Assembly: GCF_958295425.1 (NCBI RefSeq)
Contig: NC_081147.1
Location: 1,695,690-1,759,689 of the forward strand
DNA: 64,000 bases
Reading direction: 5' to 3'
Source: Solea solea
Lineage: Eukaryota > Chordata > Actinopteri > Pleuronectiformes > Soleidae
In this document: positions 1 through 12,656 of the stretch, piece by piece
How positions within the stretch are numbered: position 1 is the stretch's first letter
How the letters are laid out: every line of letters starts with the position of its first letter
The notes under the pieces: model-generated
Told to the model about the DNA's origin: nothing
The model's database searches: none
The model's input: the letters and a program-made list of their open reading frames with translations, nothing else
Position numbers and translations under genes: made by a program

Positions 1-427
1 AGTAAAGTATTGATTAGTACAACTGTAATTGTGTTGTGCTGCATCACTTGATATAACACAATATCATAAAACAATACAACTTTATTTATGCCCATGGGGC
101 ACAAACATACAATCATAGCAATACAGTATAAATAAAATAACTGGTGTAGATAAAAAAGATAATTGAGAAGTGAAACTTTAATGAAAATGTGCTGCATCAG
201 TGGAGGTGATGATGTTTTCATGGCGTTATTATTTATTTATTTTTGTTACCCTTAAACATCGTCATTATCAGTCATGAGACATTAAACCACGTTATTCATC
301 AAGTGTTAACTTCATCATCAACGTCCTGAGTTATGAATATTATAATGTCGTCGTTGTCAGGGCGATGATTTATGGTGGTTTACATCAGCAGCTCTGCCCC
401 TCGATACCGTTTAATACAGACAGACAG

Positions 428-461
428 ATGTGCGTGTGTGCGTGCGTGTGTGTGTGTGTGA
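428..461. repeat. TG-rich microsatellite
   Basis: Imperfect run of TG with CG interruptions. The CVRVCVCD-type peptide it encodes is an artefact of the repeat. Confidence 0.9.
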
Positions 462-1112
462 CTCAGCTTTGCTGCCGCTGACCCGAGCAGATGTTCACCG
501 TTTGGACGGCGATGACGGGAAACTTCATTTTCTGATCTGCTTTATCTCACCTCCACAGTCGCTCACTCGTCCTTCCTCACCTCCTCTTCCTCTTCACACA
601 CACGCACACACACGCACACTTGTCTCTCTACACTTGTGAGGACACTCTTGGACATAAATCATTTCTCAGCTCCTCACCCAGAGCATAATCCATATGTCTG
701 CACTAAACTCTAAATTATGAAAATATTCAGTAAATAAAAGATACATCACAACATCTATTTATTTAAATATTCAGTCTATATTAAAATAAAAAGTTGACTT
801 ATGTTTCACATTTTGACAACTTGTATATTTTACATTTAAACTTCACACACAGGAAGCTGCTCCTCCAGGACACAAATGTGAAAAAAACACCTACTAGATA
901 TTGTTCTAATTCTTCTTTCCCTTTAGGGGGCGCCACAGCGGATCATCAGCCTGATAGATGCTGTTGTTGTTTAACAATATTAGATACAAACTCCAGGAAA
1001 AAACAAACAAACACTAGACTCTCATGAGAGAGGGTGAATGTCACGTAGTGAGAAGTGACAATAATAAAAATATATAAAAGTGCTGGTACTCAAAATAGTC
1101 AAATTTAAAAGA

Positions 1113-1451
1113 GTTGGTACTGCGTACCGTACTGTATTGCGTACTGTACTGTACTGTCTGCGTACCGTACTACGCACTGTACTGTCTGCGTACTGTACTG
1201 TGTACCATAATGCGTACTGTACTGTCTGCGTGCTGTACTGTGAACCATACTGCGTACTGTACTGTGTACTGTACTGCATACTGTACTGCCTAATGTACTG
1301 CCTGCTTACCATACCGTACTGTACCGTACTGCCTACCGTACTGTACTGCCTGCGTACTGTACAGTGTACTGTACTGTACAGTGTACCGTACTGCGTACCG
1401 TGTACTGTACTGTCTGTGCACTGTACTGTGTACATTACTGTCTGCGTACCG
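1113..1451. repeat. GTACT-type degenerate tandem array
   Basis: About 340 bp built from short units such as GTACTGTACTG and GTACTGTCTGC, with frequent variants (GTACCGTACTG, GTGTACTGT). The core GTAC is self-complementary, so both strands look alike and both stay open for over 150 codons, giving Cys/Leu/Tyr/Thr-rich peptides on one strand and Gln/Tyr/Ser/Thr-rich ones on the other. These are not genes: they have no exon signals and no non-repetitive domain. Confidence 0.95.
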
Positions 1452-2262
1452 ACCCACTTCAAGCCTGCCCTCGCTTCAACTTTAACCTTCTCAAGTGAAT
1501 GCCTAACCTTAATGTCTTCATTCCAAAACGCCACTTTTCAGCTACAGTAGAAATGATCTACATTCAGATCATAGACATAATAAAAATATGGGGTGAGCAG
1601 TAGAGCTAGAGCTTTTTCTATTTCCATCCACATGTACATTTTTGCCACTGAAAACTGAGACTTTTGAAAACTCCGGGTTCACCGTTTATGTGTTGACATA
1701 ACATATAACATTACAACATATTACAGTGAGAGGTGCTGTTTTACGTCACATGTACGACACATGCAACAGTGAATGTTGTCGCTGTACGCATTCATCCGCT
1801 CACGATTTCCCTGTTTGCAACTGCACACAGTCCTGATCCATTGTCTGGAAGAGAAGAAACAAATAAGTGATAAAGTCGCATCAATTCCCACTTCTGGTAG
1901 ATAATGGATGGATGGATGTTTATGGTAGCGTTGTAAAAATAGGTACTCCCAAACTGTAGGGGGAGCTCTGTAGAGAAAAATGCGACCAAACTTGCAAAAT
2001 TCCACTTTAATATGTTTTATGTTTCCCAAGTCTCAACCCCACAAAAAAGTCCTTGAACGTAGTGAGGATTTACTAAAATGTCCCCAAAACATGGAAATGT
2101 CCTCATAAAACAGGTGTTTCTTCAACACAATTGTCCCCACAACCTACTAAAGACATGTAGACACATAAACACACGCATCATCACCTCCTCCCACTGCCGG
2201 CTTGGTTCCTGCATGATTTGTTTGCCCATGGTTTTCTCTGATTAGAGTCAGATGAAAACGTG

Positions 2263-2288
2263 GTGTGTGTGTGTGTGTGTGTGTGTGT
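2263..2288. repeat. (GT)n microsatellite
   Basis: Thirteen uninterrupted GT units. Confidence 0.97.
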
Positions 2289-3059
2289 ACCTGCTTCCCT
2301 GTCCTGTTTGTTTACCTCAGCCTCGTGTTTGTTTGTTTGTGTACATGAAAACAACCTGAGGCGAAAACCAACAACAGGATCTTTGGTTTCTCACCTTGCG
2401 GACTGAGTTCTGGTGCGCTTATGTGTTTATGAATCGCTAATGACGCCATTAATCACGCCGGGCGTCAAATTTTACCCCGTTTGAAAGTCACAGTGGATGC
2501 TATTTTTTTTTAATTCGGAGGCTGACAACTGAAGTGAAACTGACTGTGTCATCTGTCATTTGACTTCATGAGAGATTCTTGCGGCAGCAGCGATGGAGGA
2601 GGCGTCGCTCCCCTCCCCCGCGCGCATTGTTGTTTTTACCACTTTAAACTGTGTGTGTTGTTCTTATACTTGTGTTTGGAACACGTTTAAAGGTGCAACT
2701 ACACTTCAGATGACCAATCACAGCACAGTTCAGAAAAAGAGCGCCTCCTGTTGGCTTCAGTCAACCCTTCAGTGCAAATTGTGCCATTTCCACCTCGGTA
2801 ACAACTGGCCTCAGGGCAAGGAAACTGCCAAATAGGCGGAGTTTGATAAGACATAGCACACGCCAGATTGACCACGCCCCCTTATGGGTGAAAACAAATG
2901 CAGTGACAGTAGTGGCTGCCGTTTTCAGGCTGACGTTCAACTTCTGAAAGATACGAGTGCAGTGTTTCATTCAGGGGTCGACCAATTAATCGGACAGATA
3001 TTTTCCATTTTTAATCATCAGCATTGGCCAAATTTTATTTATTAATCAGCCAATTATTA

Positions 3060-3250
3060 AAAATTGGGCAACCCATGGCCAAGGATAATGAAAATTAGCC
3101 CTGTAACTGGAGGATTGCCGGTTCGAATCTCCATCAGTTCAAGGGTTGGGGAATCCCTGAGCAAGATACCCAAATCCCCATTGCTCATTGTCAGTTGGAC
3201 ACTCTAAATGAACCACAAATCAAATATGTGGAGCATATGCTGCTGTGGTG
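3060..3250 (+). mobile_element. tRNA-derived SINE relic
   Basis: The stretch GGTTCGAATCT at 3120-3130 resembles a pol III B box. What follows ('gagcaagatacccaaatccc', 'cactctaaatgaacca') resembles the tRNA-unrelated body of fish SINEs. No clean A box or poly-A/short-repeat tail is evident, so this looks like an old, truncated copy. The assignment rests on the B-box-like sequence and general resemblance only. Confidence 0.5.
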
Positions 3251-4469
3251 ACACTTAGAGAAGGAAAAGCTGAAAGAAAAAAGTAAAACTTGAGCTCCTT
3301 CTTCTCCTCACGCCATCCTGACTTCTGAGGTCAGATAACTGGTGGCTTTTTAGATGTAGCCTAAAACTTGACTTAAAACATGCGGTGATCGAGTCTTTTC
3401 TGCAGCTCCTGGAATGATTTATCCATAGAAATAAAATCTGTCCCAACTATTGAACATTTGAAATCCCTTATAACGACGTACCTCTTCTCTTTGGTCTTCA
3501 TCTAACTAGATTTTTACCATTTTCGAATTTTACTATTTTATAGTTTTATAGTATTGCTAGTATTTTGGTCAAACCCTGGTTTGTTGACTTGACCTAATTA
3601 TCAACCATCAGCTGCCTCGATTTCCCAAAAATATCTGCATTGGTCATAGAGAAACCAGTATCGGTCGCCCTTAAGTGCTTTTGAGGTTTCCCCTTTGTTT
3701 TGTTTTGGTAACAAACGTGATTGTAAAGCTGGAGTCATATGAAACGGTTCAGTCCAGCAGTTCATTTATAGCCCGGATCACTCGACTGTCCATGTTCTTC
3801 CTCCAGGCGAAGCAGGAAATGATGTAATCAACTACAAAGGGCAGTCAAAGTGGCTGCTGATGCGGGACGACTGTGAGACCACGGGTCAGCTCAGTCCTCG
3901 CTGTAACTCCTCTTTCTGATCTGAGTCACCCAGCAAAAGGGTATTTATTATTATGACTATACTATTACAGGTATTTCTTCTGAATAAATGATTGATCTGT
4001 AAAATGGATGAAATTATAAGATTTAAGCCCCAGTGTTATTACAAGGAGACAATGTTTTTGAAAGATAAGACATGAGACTTTGTTTGGGAAGTCATCGCTG
4101 GTTTCAAAGGAGACGTTTGGAAGGTCGTGAATATTTTTGGACACGTTTTCATGTGACGTCCTTCTTGTAAGTCAAGGACAATCTTCAACGTTTCAAGGGC
4201 AAGACTAAAAAAAGAGACACGTGTGATTTATTAACATGTAGAAGTAAAGTTTTCAGGTTGAGGAAACTTAAAAACTATGGAAAGTCCTTTTGTGAAGACT
4301 TTGTCAGCTGAAATCTCTGATTTTCTCTCTGGAGTTTGGTGCTGGAGCGTTTTATTAATTTCGACGAGATAAAGTGGAAAATGTTTTCTTAATTCAATTA
4401 ATCGCTTAATTATAAGAGGTCTATATATATACACACATATTATTTTATATATATTATTATTTATATTAT

Positions 4470-4640
4470 AGTTCCATTTTTGGAACGGTCTGTCTGAAGA
4501 CCTGAGCTGAGAACCTTTTTTAACCTGGCTTTTACCTGACCTTTATTATTTATTTACATCTTTAATTCCGCCCTTTAGTCTCTTTTAACTGAATGTTTAA
4601 TCCTTTAATCCATTTCACCCACCATGTTCTACTTTATCTA
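4470..4640 (+). mobile_element. LINE (CR1/L2-like) ORF2 C-terminal remnant
   Basis: One frame from about 4474 reads FWNGLSEDLS, then a stop and EPFLTWLL. This resembles the FWNSLPEDLR...FK..LKTYLF tail common at the end of CR1/L2-type reverse transcriptase ORFs. The reading is short and has a stop, so it is a decayed fragment at best. Confidence 0.4.
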
Positions 4641-5190
4641 TCCTTATCCTTTACTGGAGTATTTTATTTGATTTTTTCTGTCACTATTTATGTTTTTTAT
4701 TGTCTTTTACTGTCTGTTTGGATCATTTTTATTATTTTAGTCTCTATTTTTCTTCTCTTGTGGCTGTTTGTGAGTTCCATGATAGTGTCTCCTCACTTCC
4801 TTTCCTCACTTCCTTCCCTTCCTTTCTAATTCACAATGTATATATATTTGGTTATTTTTTGTATATACTGTATAGTATTTTCTATTCTATGTTTGTACTC
4901 ATAATAATCCTACTATATTTTACATTCATAGATGTGAAAATGTACATTTGTTACACACAGTGTGTGTGTCTGTGTGTTATTGACTCCCACCGTGTGTGTG
5001 GACTAAAGGTCGCCGTGGGGATCCTGACATTATGCAGAGAGGATGTAATGAGCATGATGGACTTAATAAAGGTAAAGAAGTCAACAGTGCAAATACCACG
5101 GCTGTATTGTAAAATCAATGTTGCACTCGGCACAACACGGCAACGCTTAAGTGAATTAGAGCACTGCACTGAACCACCACCTCAAGACCA

Positions 5191-5193
<3 letters not shown>

Positions 5194-5228
<35 letters not shown>
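5194..5228. repeat. (GT)n microsatellite
   Basis: About 17 GT units. Confidence 0.97.
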
Positions 5229-5231
<3 letters not shown>

Positions 5232-5744
5232 AATAACCACTAATGCATTAAACTCCAGTCAGCACGGACTGTAAAAGTTCACTTTTAATTATTCAGTTTT
5301 TAATCTAATTAGATTAAAGAAAGAAAAAAAAAAGTTAATGGAATTACCAGTAAATGAGGATAAATTAATCTCACTTGAAGCCTCAGTGTGGGGGCGGGTC
5401 CTGTCTCCTAGCCAAGTGCATGCTGGGATAACCTCCAAGAATAATGTGAACTAAAGGATTGAGAATTTTTGAGTATTATTTTAACATATAATTATATACT
5501 TAATATGTAATATAAGGAATATAATTAAAAGGAGATGGTTTTTTTTTTATCAAAACAATACATACGTGAGAACATTGTGAGAACAATAAACTATTGCATC
5601 GTGTTCTTACAGAATACGATGGTTTAACTGCTAGAACAGTTCACAGTAGTTTATTGTTCTTAGAATAGGCAATATTGGAACAACGATATAAATACTTCAT
5701 TCTTAGAGAGAAGAACAAGGAGTCATGTTATTTGTCAAAGTCTT

Positions 5745-6250
5745 TGTTTTTCTGGCTTCTCCTTCGATTTTTACACCAGAAGCCCTTCCTGACCCAACTC
5801 TCCCATTTTATCCAGGCTTGGTACCGGTGTAACAGAACACATAGACTTTTATTACTTCAACTGTGAAAGCCACAATCAGTAAACATAAAAGACTCCACTA
5901 TACACGGGTTTATTTTGGACTGGTCTGTTACACCGGCACTAAGACCGAAAGAACGAGGTCACGGGTACAAGCAGCCGGAATGGGTATTCTCAGCAGAGTG
6001 GCTGGGGTCTCCCTTAGAGATGGGTTGAGAAGCGCAGGCATCCGGGAGTACAGCCGCTGCTCCCAGGATGGCTGAGGAGGATCCAGTTAAGATGGTTCGG
6101 GCACCTGGTCAGTATACCACCAGGGCACCTCCAACTAGGAGCAGACCTAGGGGCAGACCAAGGACTAGGTAGAGAGATAACGCCTCACTGGACTGGGGAT
6201 CCCCCAGTCAGAGCTGAATGATGTGGCCAGAGAAAGGGAAGTGTATGCCC
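5745..6250 (+). mobile_element. Non-LTR retrotransposon 3' fragment (broken RT C-terminus)
   Basis: From 5966 to 6030 the frame reads SRVAGVSLRDGLRSAGIREY. At about 6082-6117, in another frame, it continues as IQLRWFGHLVSIPPGHL, and later DNA matches the '...RGRPRTRW...GEREVW' tail seen in abundant fish LINE copies. The 5745-5827 part ('cagaagcccttcctgaccca', 'tatccaggcttggtaccgg') is also a frequent fish repeat. Frame breaks and stops show it is dead. I cannot assign the family (RTE/Rex-like or another). A small insertion sits within it at 5828-5932. Confidence 0.7.
5828..5932. mobile_element. 105-bp miniature insertion with 9-bp TIRs
   Basis: The segment starts TGTAACAGA and ends TCTGTTACA, a perfect 9-bp terminal inverted repeat. 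It is bounded by CCGG on both sides (5824-5827 and 5933-5936). Removing it and one CCGG rejoins 'ggtaccgg' to 'cactaagacc', which restores the expected run of the surrounding fish repeat. It has no coding capacity. This fits a non-autonomous DNA transposon, superfamily not determined. Confidence 0.6.
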
Positions 6251-6802
6251 ATGTAAAGGTAACACCAAACCAGAAGTCACGCTCACAAATTATGGCGGAC
6301 ATGGACTTGCTTGTTTCTTCTCAAAATAAGGTCTCTAGGTCTGGAAAGAGTCAGATACATTTTGGTGCAGATCCGGTTGAGGTGGTGAATCCAGTAACGG
6401 ACTTGGTGGTAAAGGCCTGATTGAATTGGACTGTAGAGTTTCATCGGTGTGAAGTGTGACACAGTGGTGAATGAGTTTTAAAGTTCCATGACTTTGCTGG
6501 TTGGACTCTGTTGTTTCAGTGGTTTTGTGACTTTCAGCATCTCCGGTTCAGATTTCATAGCAATGTTAATGTAAATTTAAAGGGTTTTGGTGCTGTTGTT
6601 TTCAGGTGTCTCGCTTTTCCCATCAGTACTTTGTACTTCTGCTATAAACGATAAGTCTATCACCAGGCAACTGTGATCTTTGACCCGTTCCTCCATTTAC
6701 TCTCTGGTGTTTCTCCCAGTGCCAGGCTTCTGTTGCAGAATGATGAATTGCCTCTGATGTGAAACTCAACAACTCGTACAAAAGAAAAGTGATATATTAT
6801 GA

Positions 6803-7120
<318 letters not shown>

Positions 7121-7351
7121 TGAAATCCCACCTGGTAACGTGTCGTGTTCTGCATTTTCATTACCTTCTCTAAACGCCTGTTTGAAGCGTTTAGCCGAGA
7201 TTTCCAACGGTGAGAGGTTTGTATTCATTCGTTTCGCTCAACGAAAACGAAGAAAAAGCATATTTTTAAAGTGAGATAACTGTGTATTTAACCTCAACAA
7301 TGATTCTTGGTTGTTCTCAATCTGTCAATCTCTTTCATTTGTCCTTTGCAG

Positions 7352-7363
7352 TGTACAACAAAG
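7352..7363 (+). other. glra1: Possible 12-nt microexon of glra1 (VYNK)
   Basis: Twelve bases, TGTACAACAAAG, lie between a strong-looking acceptor (long pyrimidine tract ending CCTTTGCAG) and GTAATT, 281 bp after exon 2. Entering in phase 1 and leaving in phase 1, they would read K-VYNK-G and keep the frame into exon 3. Neural microexons of 3-27 nt often have UGC close to the acceptor, as here. Such a short element could easily be chance; there is no independent support. Confidence 0.2.
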
Positions 7364-7867
7364 GTAATTCTGCCAATGCTAAAGAATTAGAATTTGGCTA
7401 TTTCAGGTGTTCAATCCCTCCAAGACCCCCCTCCCCCCCCATTTTATTTTACATAACCCTATGCCTGCACTTTTAGCTCCCCAATCAGAATGTAAATAAG
7501 AGAATATTTTAGCTGTCATGGTGCTAGTTGGCTACATTCCTTGGTATCCACGCAGTAACCTGAATGCTTGTTTTGGTGGTCAAGGTAATGTGCCTCTCTC
7601 CCACGAGCGTGCTGCTAAATATCGCTTCACAGTGATGATGATGATGATAATTTAACATTTAGTGACCTTTCCCTGAATGGAAGCCCGCATAAAGACACAT
7701 GTCATAGGTTCCTGCATCAAACAGTTTTGGACATTTAAGACATTGGAGACCTGGGGGCAACCCCTCCCTCCCTTTTCAGTAAAGAGCAAAAACCAACAGT
7801 CACGGAAACACGATTGGAATCCACGTTGTTTCTCAACGTGACTGCTAAGTAAAATGTCTACTTGCAT

Positions 7868-8400
7868 GTTAAAGAGATAGTTCTGTTTTTTTTGACGTGT
7901 CGTTGCATGACATGCTGAGTCATAGTCAGCGGGGGAGGGGGGACACAAAGGGAAGACTAATTTTAGCCACTTAACAAAAAACCTCACTGAATAAAACCTG
8001 CGTCAGCTTTATTTTGCTGTTAGAGAACTCCTTTCCAACCTCAAACTAAAGTTTGTAAACCGATCACTCTCCTGCACCAAAGCCCATAGAGAAAACAGTC
8101 ATTTTTAGCTCACTGGGACACAGGAGACGCTGGTCTACTGCTGCCTTCTTTGATAAGTTTTTGTCACTGAGGTGAATCCGATCAAAGGATTTCAAACACA
8201 GAATTCTCAAAATAACACATTTGAACTTACTGAGGGAGGCAGCAGTGGATCGACAACTCCTGCGTGCTGTGGTGGTAGAATGACTGATTTTCTCTATGGG
8301 CTTTGGTGTGTTGAGGACCACGCGGTGTACAAAAGGTTTACGGAACTTGAGTTTCCTGCCAGAACACGCCATCAAATGGCAAAATAAAGCGCCAAGACAG
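7868..8400. mobile_element. Foldback/MITE-like element, copy 1
   Basis: Begins near TTAAAGAGATAGTTCTG, resembling the terminal repeat of the copy at 62901. Inside, two arms are inverted relatives: 'caccaaagcccatagagaaa' near 8076-8096 faces 'ctctatgggctttggtgtg' near 8292-8310, and the flanking 'ctgctgcc' and 'ggcagcag' also pair. The right end is diverged and not located exactly. Non-coding. Confidence 0.65.
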
Positions 8401-9964
8401 TGCAGACATAATCAGGCGGCCTTTTGCTCAGTGGCTATTATTGGTTTTTCATGGTGTCTCCTTTTGCCGCAATGCTTCTTTAGTAAGAATGAGCTTCCAA
8501 ATCTCTGGTTCAACAGTGCACTGGTGGTGTTTATGTCAGCACTGACCTCATGTGACCACAAGTCCTGAACTATATATTTAAATACTACTAAGTTTTGAAT
8601 TAACTGCCACATAATTTAGGTCATTTGTGTTTTCTGAGTGTACAAAATATTGGTACCCTTGTAATATAATGATAGATTTATTTTTTAGTAGCTACTGCAG
8701 TACATAGAACTGCATTTCCTGCTAAATATACTGTTTAGTTTTTAGATTCTTGTGGCTTTGGAAATGAATGTTTCTTTTTGCAATCAGTAGTAAGAGGTAC
8801 ACGTAAATTCCCTCTATGTTTTATCAAAGTCAGAGCAGTGAGAGAATATTTGAGTTCAAAATGGAGATCTTTAGGTGTAATTACAAATTAGAAACGTACC
8901 AAATCTTATAATTGGCAAAATTTGTTGCACTTTTTTCCGTGCTTTTGATTCACTGCTGGTCTGATTTTGGCAACAATGAGTGTCAGAAGTCACAGTGGTC
9001 GTACAAAACTGTGAACCTCCACCATTGGGACTGATGAAACCTGGAGGGATGGTGTATTTTAATCTTGTTACTGATTGGCATCAACTGCTGCCTGCACTTT
9101 AATAACCGTGGGACCTGGGGGTCGAAACTGGTTTGCATCTGCCCTTCGTCTTTAAAAGGCGTGGTAATATTTTGTACACCAAACACACAGGTCAACAAAG
9201 TAGACAGCTCGTAAGCTCGTGTTTGTCAATGTTGTTTCCTCTTCTGTCGAGGCCATGGTGGAAAGAGCCATTAACCGGGGGGGGGGGGGGCTCATGGTAG
9301 ACTGGACTGGGAGGGACTGAAGGGGGTTTTACTGTGACTGGGTTTATTATTAAACCTGCTGTGGCTGCAAAAAAAAACAGCAGCAGCTACTGCTCGTGCT
9401 TCCTGAACTGCCAGGAGTTTGTTTGTTTCCATTCTTTTTTTTTTTTTTTTGGAGAACATTTCCAATTTTACTTTTTGAAAAATTGATCTCGTCTCAGTTC
9501 TGGTTGGCAACCGGTGTGATTAAATGAGTCGAGCGCTGCACTGACCTTTACAAATCAGGATTTAAACAGGCTGACGGGACAGTTATTTGACTTTATGGCT
9601 TTTATGTTTTCTTCCATTCCTCTAATGGTGATGTAATAAAAAAAGTTGACTGCAGATGAAAGTTCTCTGTGGTAGTTTATTAGACGGGCAGAGGATAATG
9701 AGAATCGTCCGTATGATGTTCTGACGCCGCCATTTTTTCTCTGAACACGGGGGAATTTGACTTTAATGTCTTTGTTTGAAAGAGTGAATTTGTGATGAAG
9801 ATCCGTGTTGAGGAGGACGAGGACAACTCTTATGTAACAAGCTCAGCTAATGGTGTCATTGTTAGCAGACAGGGATGATGTGAATTTGCAGACTGTCAGG
9901 TCGACAGAGTGCTATTGCGTTAGTTCTCCAAGTTGCTCATTCATGCAGTTTTTTTGCCTTATTC

Positions 9965-9980
9965 TGTGTGTGTGTGTGTT
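9965..9980. repeat. Short (TG)n run
   Basis: About seven to eight TG units. Confidence 0.85.
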
Positions 9981-10849
9981 GCCTACCAGCTAATGACATC
10001 GCTGCATTAATCACACCCTTGAAATAAACAGCTTGACAGCTCTGCCCCTTAATAAAAGGCACAGAACAGTGAAGCCGACTTGCACAGCGTGAGCAGTCGC
10101 TAGTGCAGCGCCAGAATGAAGGATTGCTATGGTAGCAGTTATTATTATAATAATAAGAATCATAATAATAGAGTAATAAAGTGCTCGGGAGTGCAAACCT
10201 CTGCCAATGCTGCTTTGTTTCTTGTGTTTAAATCAAATCACCAAAATCCAAAATATACTACTTGAGAAATAACCTACAGAGTATCCACAGAAAATGTGAT
10301 CAAGATCCAAAAATGTAACATAGTAACATAAAACCCAACTGTAATAATAACAGTAAAGTAGTAGTGGCTAGATGCAGGAATGTACCATGTTTTTTGGTAT
10401 AATTTAATGTGGTTTTGTCAAGGACGGTCATTAAAAATGAATCCACATTAGTGTTGGACCCTTGTGAATCTGTTGTGTCCTGGAACTCTCGTGTAGTTTA
10501 TAAACCAGGTCAGTACAACCAATGAGAAGAGATTGTTTTTCATCATTATTAAGGACGATGCACATGATGGGTGAATGAACAAGTGAAAATAGATCAGACA
10601 AAACAAACCATAACCCTCTCTGCAATCACAAAATAGTTCAAAAATCAATCAGCAAACAATAATTTTAAATTGATTTGTGATTGATTGTTTTTTGCGATTT
10701 GAGCAAACCTCCTTATTGATGTACTAGCCTAGTTATTGAGTGAAATAAATAACTAAAGTACAACTACTACTACCAAACTACTAAAGAACAAATAATACAA
10801 ATGTACAGTTTTCTCCCATAATTCAGTTTCTAACATTCTAGCATCAGCA

Positions 10850-11400
10850 AAATAGTGTTGCTAGCTAGTTTGTCAAATGCTGCCTTTAAATGTCAACACA
10901 TGCTAACATAAAAAGAGGGAAACACTCGCTAGCTAGTTAGCTACCTGACAAGAGTGTTAGCTTGTTATTAACTGAGTAGACCTTACATTTAAATAGCACT
11001 GAAATGATTCTGCTCACATTTAAACATCAATGTTCCTTTAGTGAACGTAGCTAGTGCTTTTATTAAATAAACTACACAGAGGGAATTCATGACGTTTCTT
11101 TTCCTGCTAAAGTCTGACATGAAAAACTAAAAGCTGCTAATTAGCTTGGTAGCTTTTTGACAAGTTTGTTAGCTTGCTAGGAGTTAATGTGCGGGCACTG
11201 CTATTCTTTCTAAGTTTGATAAGAGCGTAAAAACTGATTCTGGACAAATTAGATTAAACTAGATCAATGTTCTGTGCTTTTATTTTGTTGTAGAAAAGGC
11301 TACATCAAGGGAATTCATGAAATATCCTCTCTGAAAAGCTGCTAACGTCACTCGATAGCTAGCTTCTTGTCAAACACCATTATTTCTGAATTTACAATAA
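10850..11400. repeat. Degenerate repeats rich in GCTAGC/TTAGCT
   Basis: Many copies of GCTAGCTAG, GTTAGCTACC and TTAGCTTG. A longer unit recurs: 'agagggaattcatgacgttt' near 11078 and 'caagggaattcatgaaatat' near 11306, each followed by 'gaaaa..ctaaaagctgctaa' or 'gaaaagctgctaa'. This looks like an old tandem duplication of about 230 bp. No coding potential. Confidence 0.55.
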
Positions 11401-12616
11401 CTAAATATGGGATTCTGAACAATTTACGTAAACAATTTTAAGTAAAATATAAAAAGTTCAGTGTCATGGCCATGTTGTAGAACATGGAGACTGAATTCCA
11501 GAACTGCCTGTGGAATGTTTGGACCTGTAGAAAGTAAAGGAAAACCTGTCAGAATGTGGGGATGTTTTTTATGAGATTTTTACTTTTTCTCATTATTGTA
11601 ATTCCACCTCGACAACCTGCACACGCACTCAAATCAAATCAAATTAGCCTCTGTCCTGCTAATGTGGCTACACAGCAGCAGCCGTGGATGGATGGATGGA
11701 GGGCAGGGGTGGAAAAAAGACACACAGCGAGAGGAAGATGAGTGAGATTAGCCCGAAGCTACGAATGTGCTGGCATGAAAGGAAATTACACTGATCATGA
11801 CCGGGGGTCCACAAAAAATCTTCCAATTGATTTAGCAGGTTCTTCCATCGGAGGCAGAGCAGAGCAAACACTGTGACACATTTAGGACAAACCATTTATA
11901 AATCCACCACATTCCTTTCTATAATCATTTCTGCCTCTCCTTGAATCTTTTCTTTTATTGACCATTCACCTTTTCTAGTTTTTTAATCCCGTCCACTTTA
12001 CCATCACTGGTGTTTTTACTCGGCCATCTACCTCCTGCATCCCCTTAAATATCCATTTTCGCTGCTGAAAGACAAGGTCATTAGTACAGCGATCGCACCA
12101 TCCATCCATCCTCCCCCTCTCCGCTGACCTCCCTCCTCCCCTCATTCCTCCCCCACCTCCAAGGCCTCGTCTGTATTTGAGCCTTGTTTCTCCTGATTCC
12201 ACTGATTCGTGAAACAAATTAGACTCCTTTGACCTGGATGACCAGGTGTGCAGGCGGCGGTGAAGCTCACCGAGCAGATCCAATACAGTATCGAGTCGAG
12301 GAGAGTCGAGGAGAGGAGAGTGGGTCTTTCCAGCTCTGGTAATGACCGGTCACATGGTCGTGTACAGATGAAAAAAGTGAGACAGGGAGGCTCAGAGTGA
12401 GAGAATCACTGAGGGGAGGTGTTTCGTGTGTGTGTTAGTGTGTGTGCACACTTGATGAATGGCACAGACTACAGCTGCGACTCCCCTCTCCCTCTCCGCC
12501 ATAACCTTGTCCTTCCTCATCACTCAGGCTGAGAGGCAGCGAGGCCGATGGCTGTGAGTTCAGCTTCTGCTTTTATGCTCAAGCTAATATGAGCCAGGCT
12601 ATCGATTGCTTCCCCT

Positions 12617-12621
<5 letters not shown>

Positions 12622-12650
<29 letters not shown>
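12622..12650. repeat. (TA)n microsatellite
   Basis: Uninterrupted TA run followed by poly-A. Confidence 0.95.

Positions 12651-12656
<6 letters not shown>

Noticed and set aside
1022..1550. Open frames of 156 and 170 codons on opposite strands
   Set aside because: Both come from the GTACT-type array; low-complexity peptides with no domain or gene signals.
2593..2835. Possible first exon of glra1 (ATG-started frame of 80 codons)
   Set aside because: The peptide has no leader resembling glycine receptor signal peptides, and no donor of the right phase precedes its divergence.
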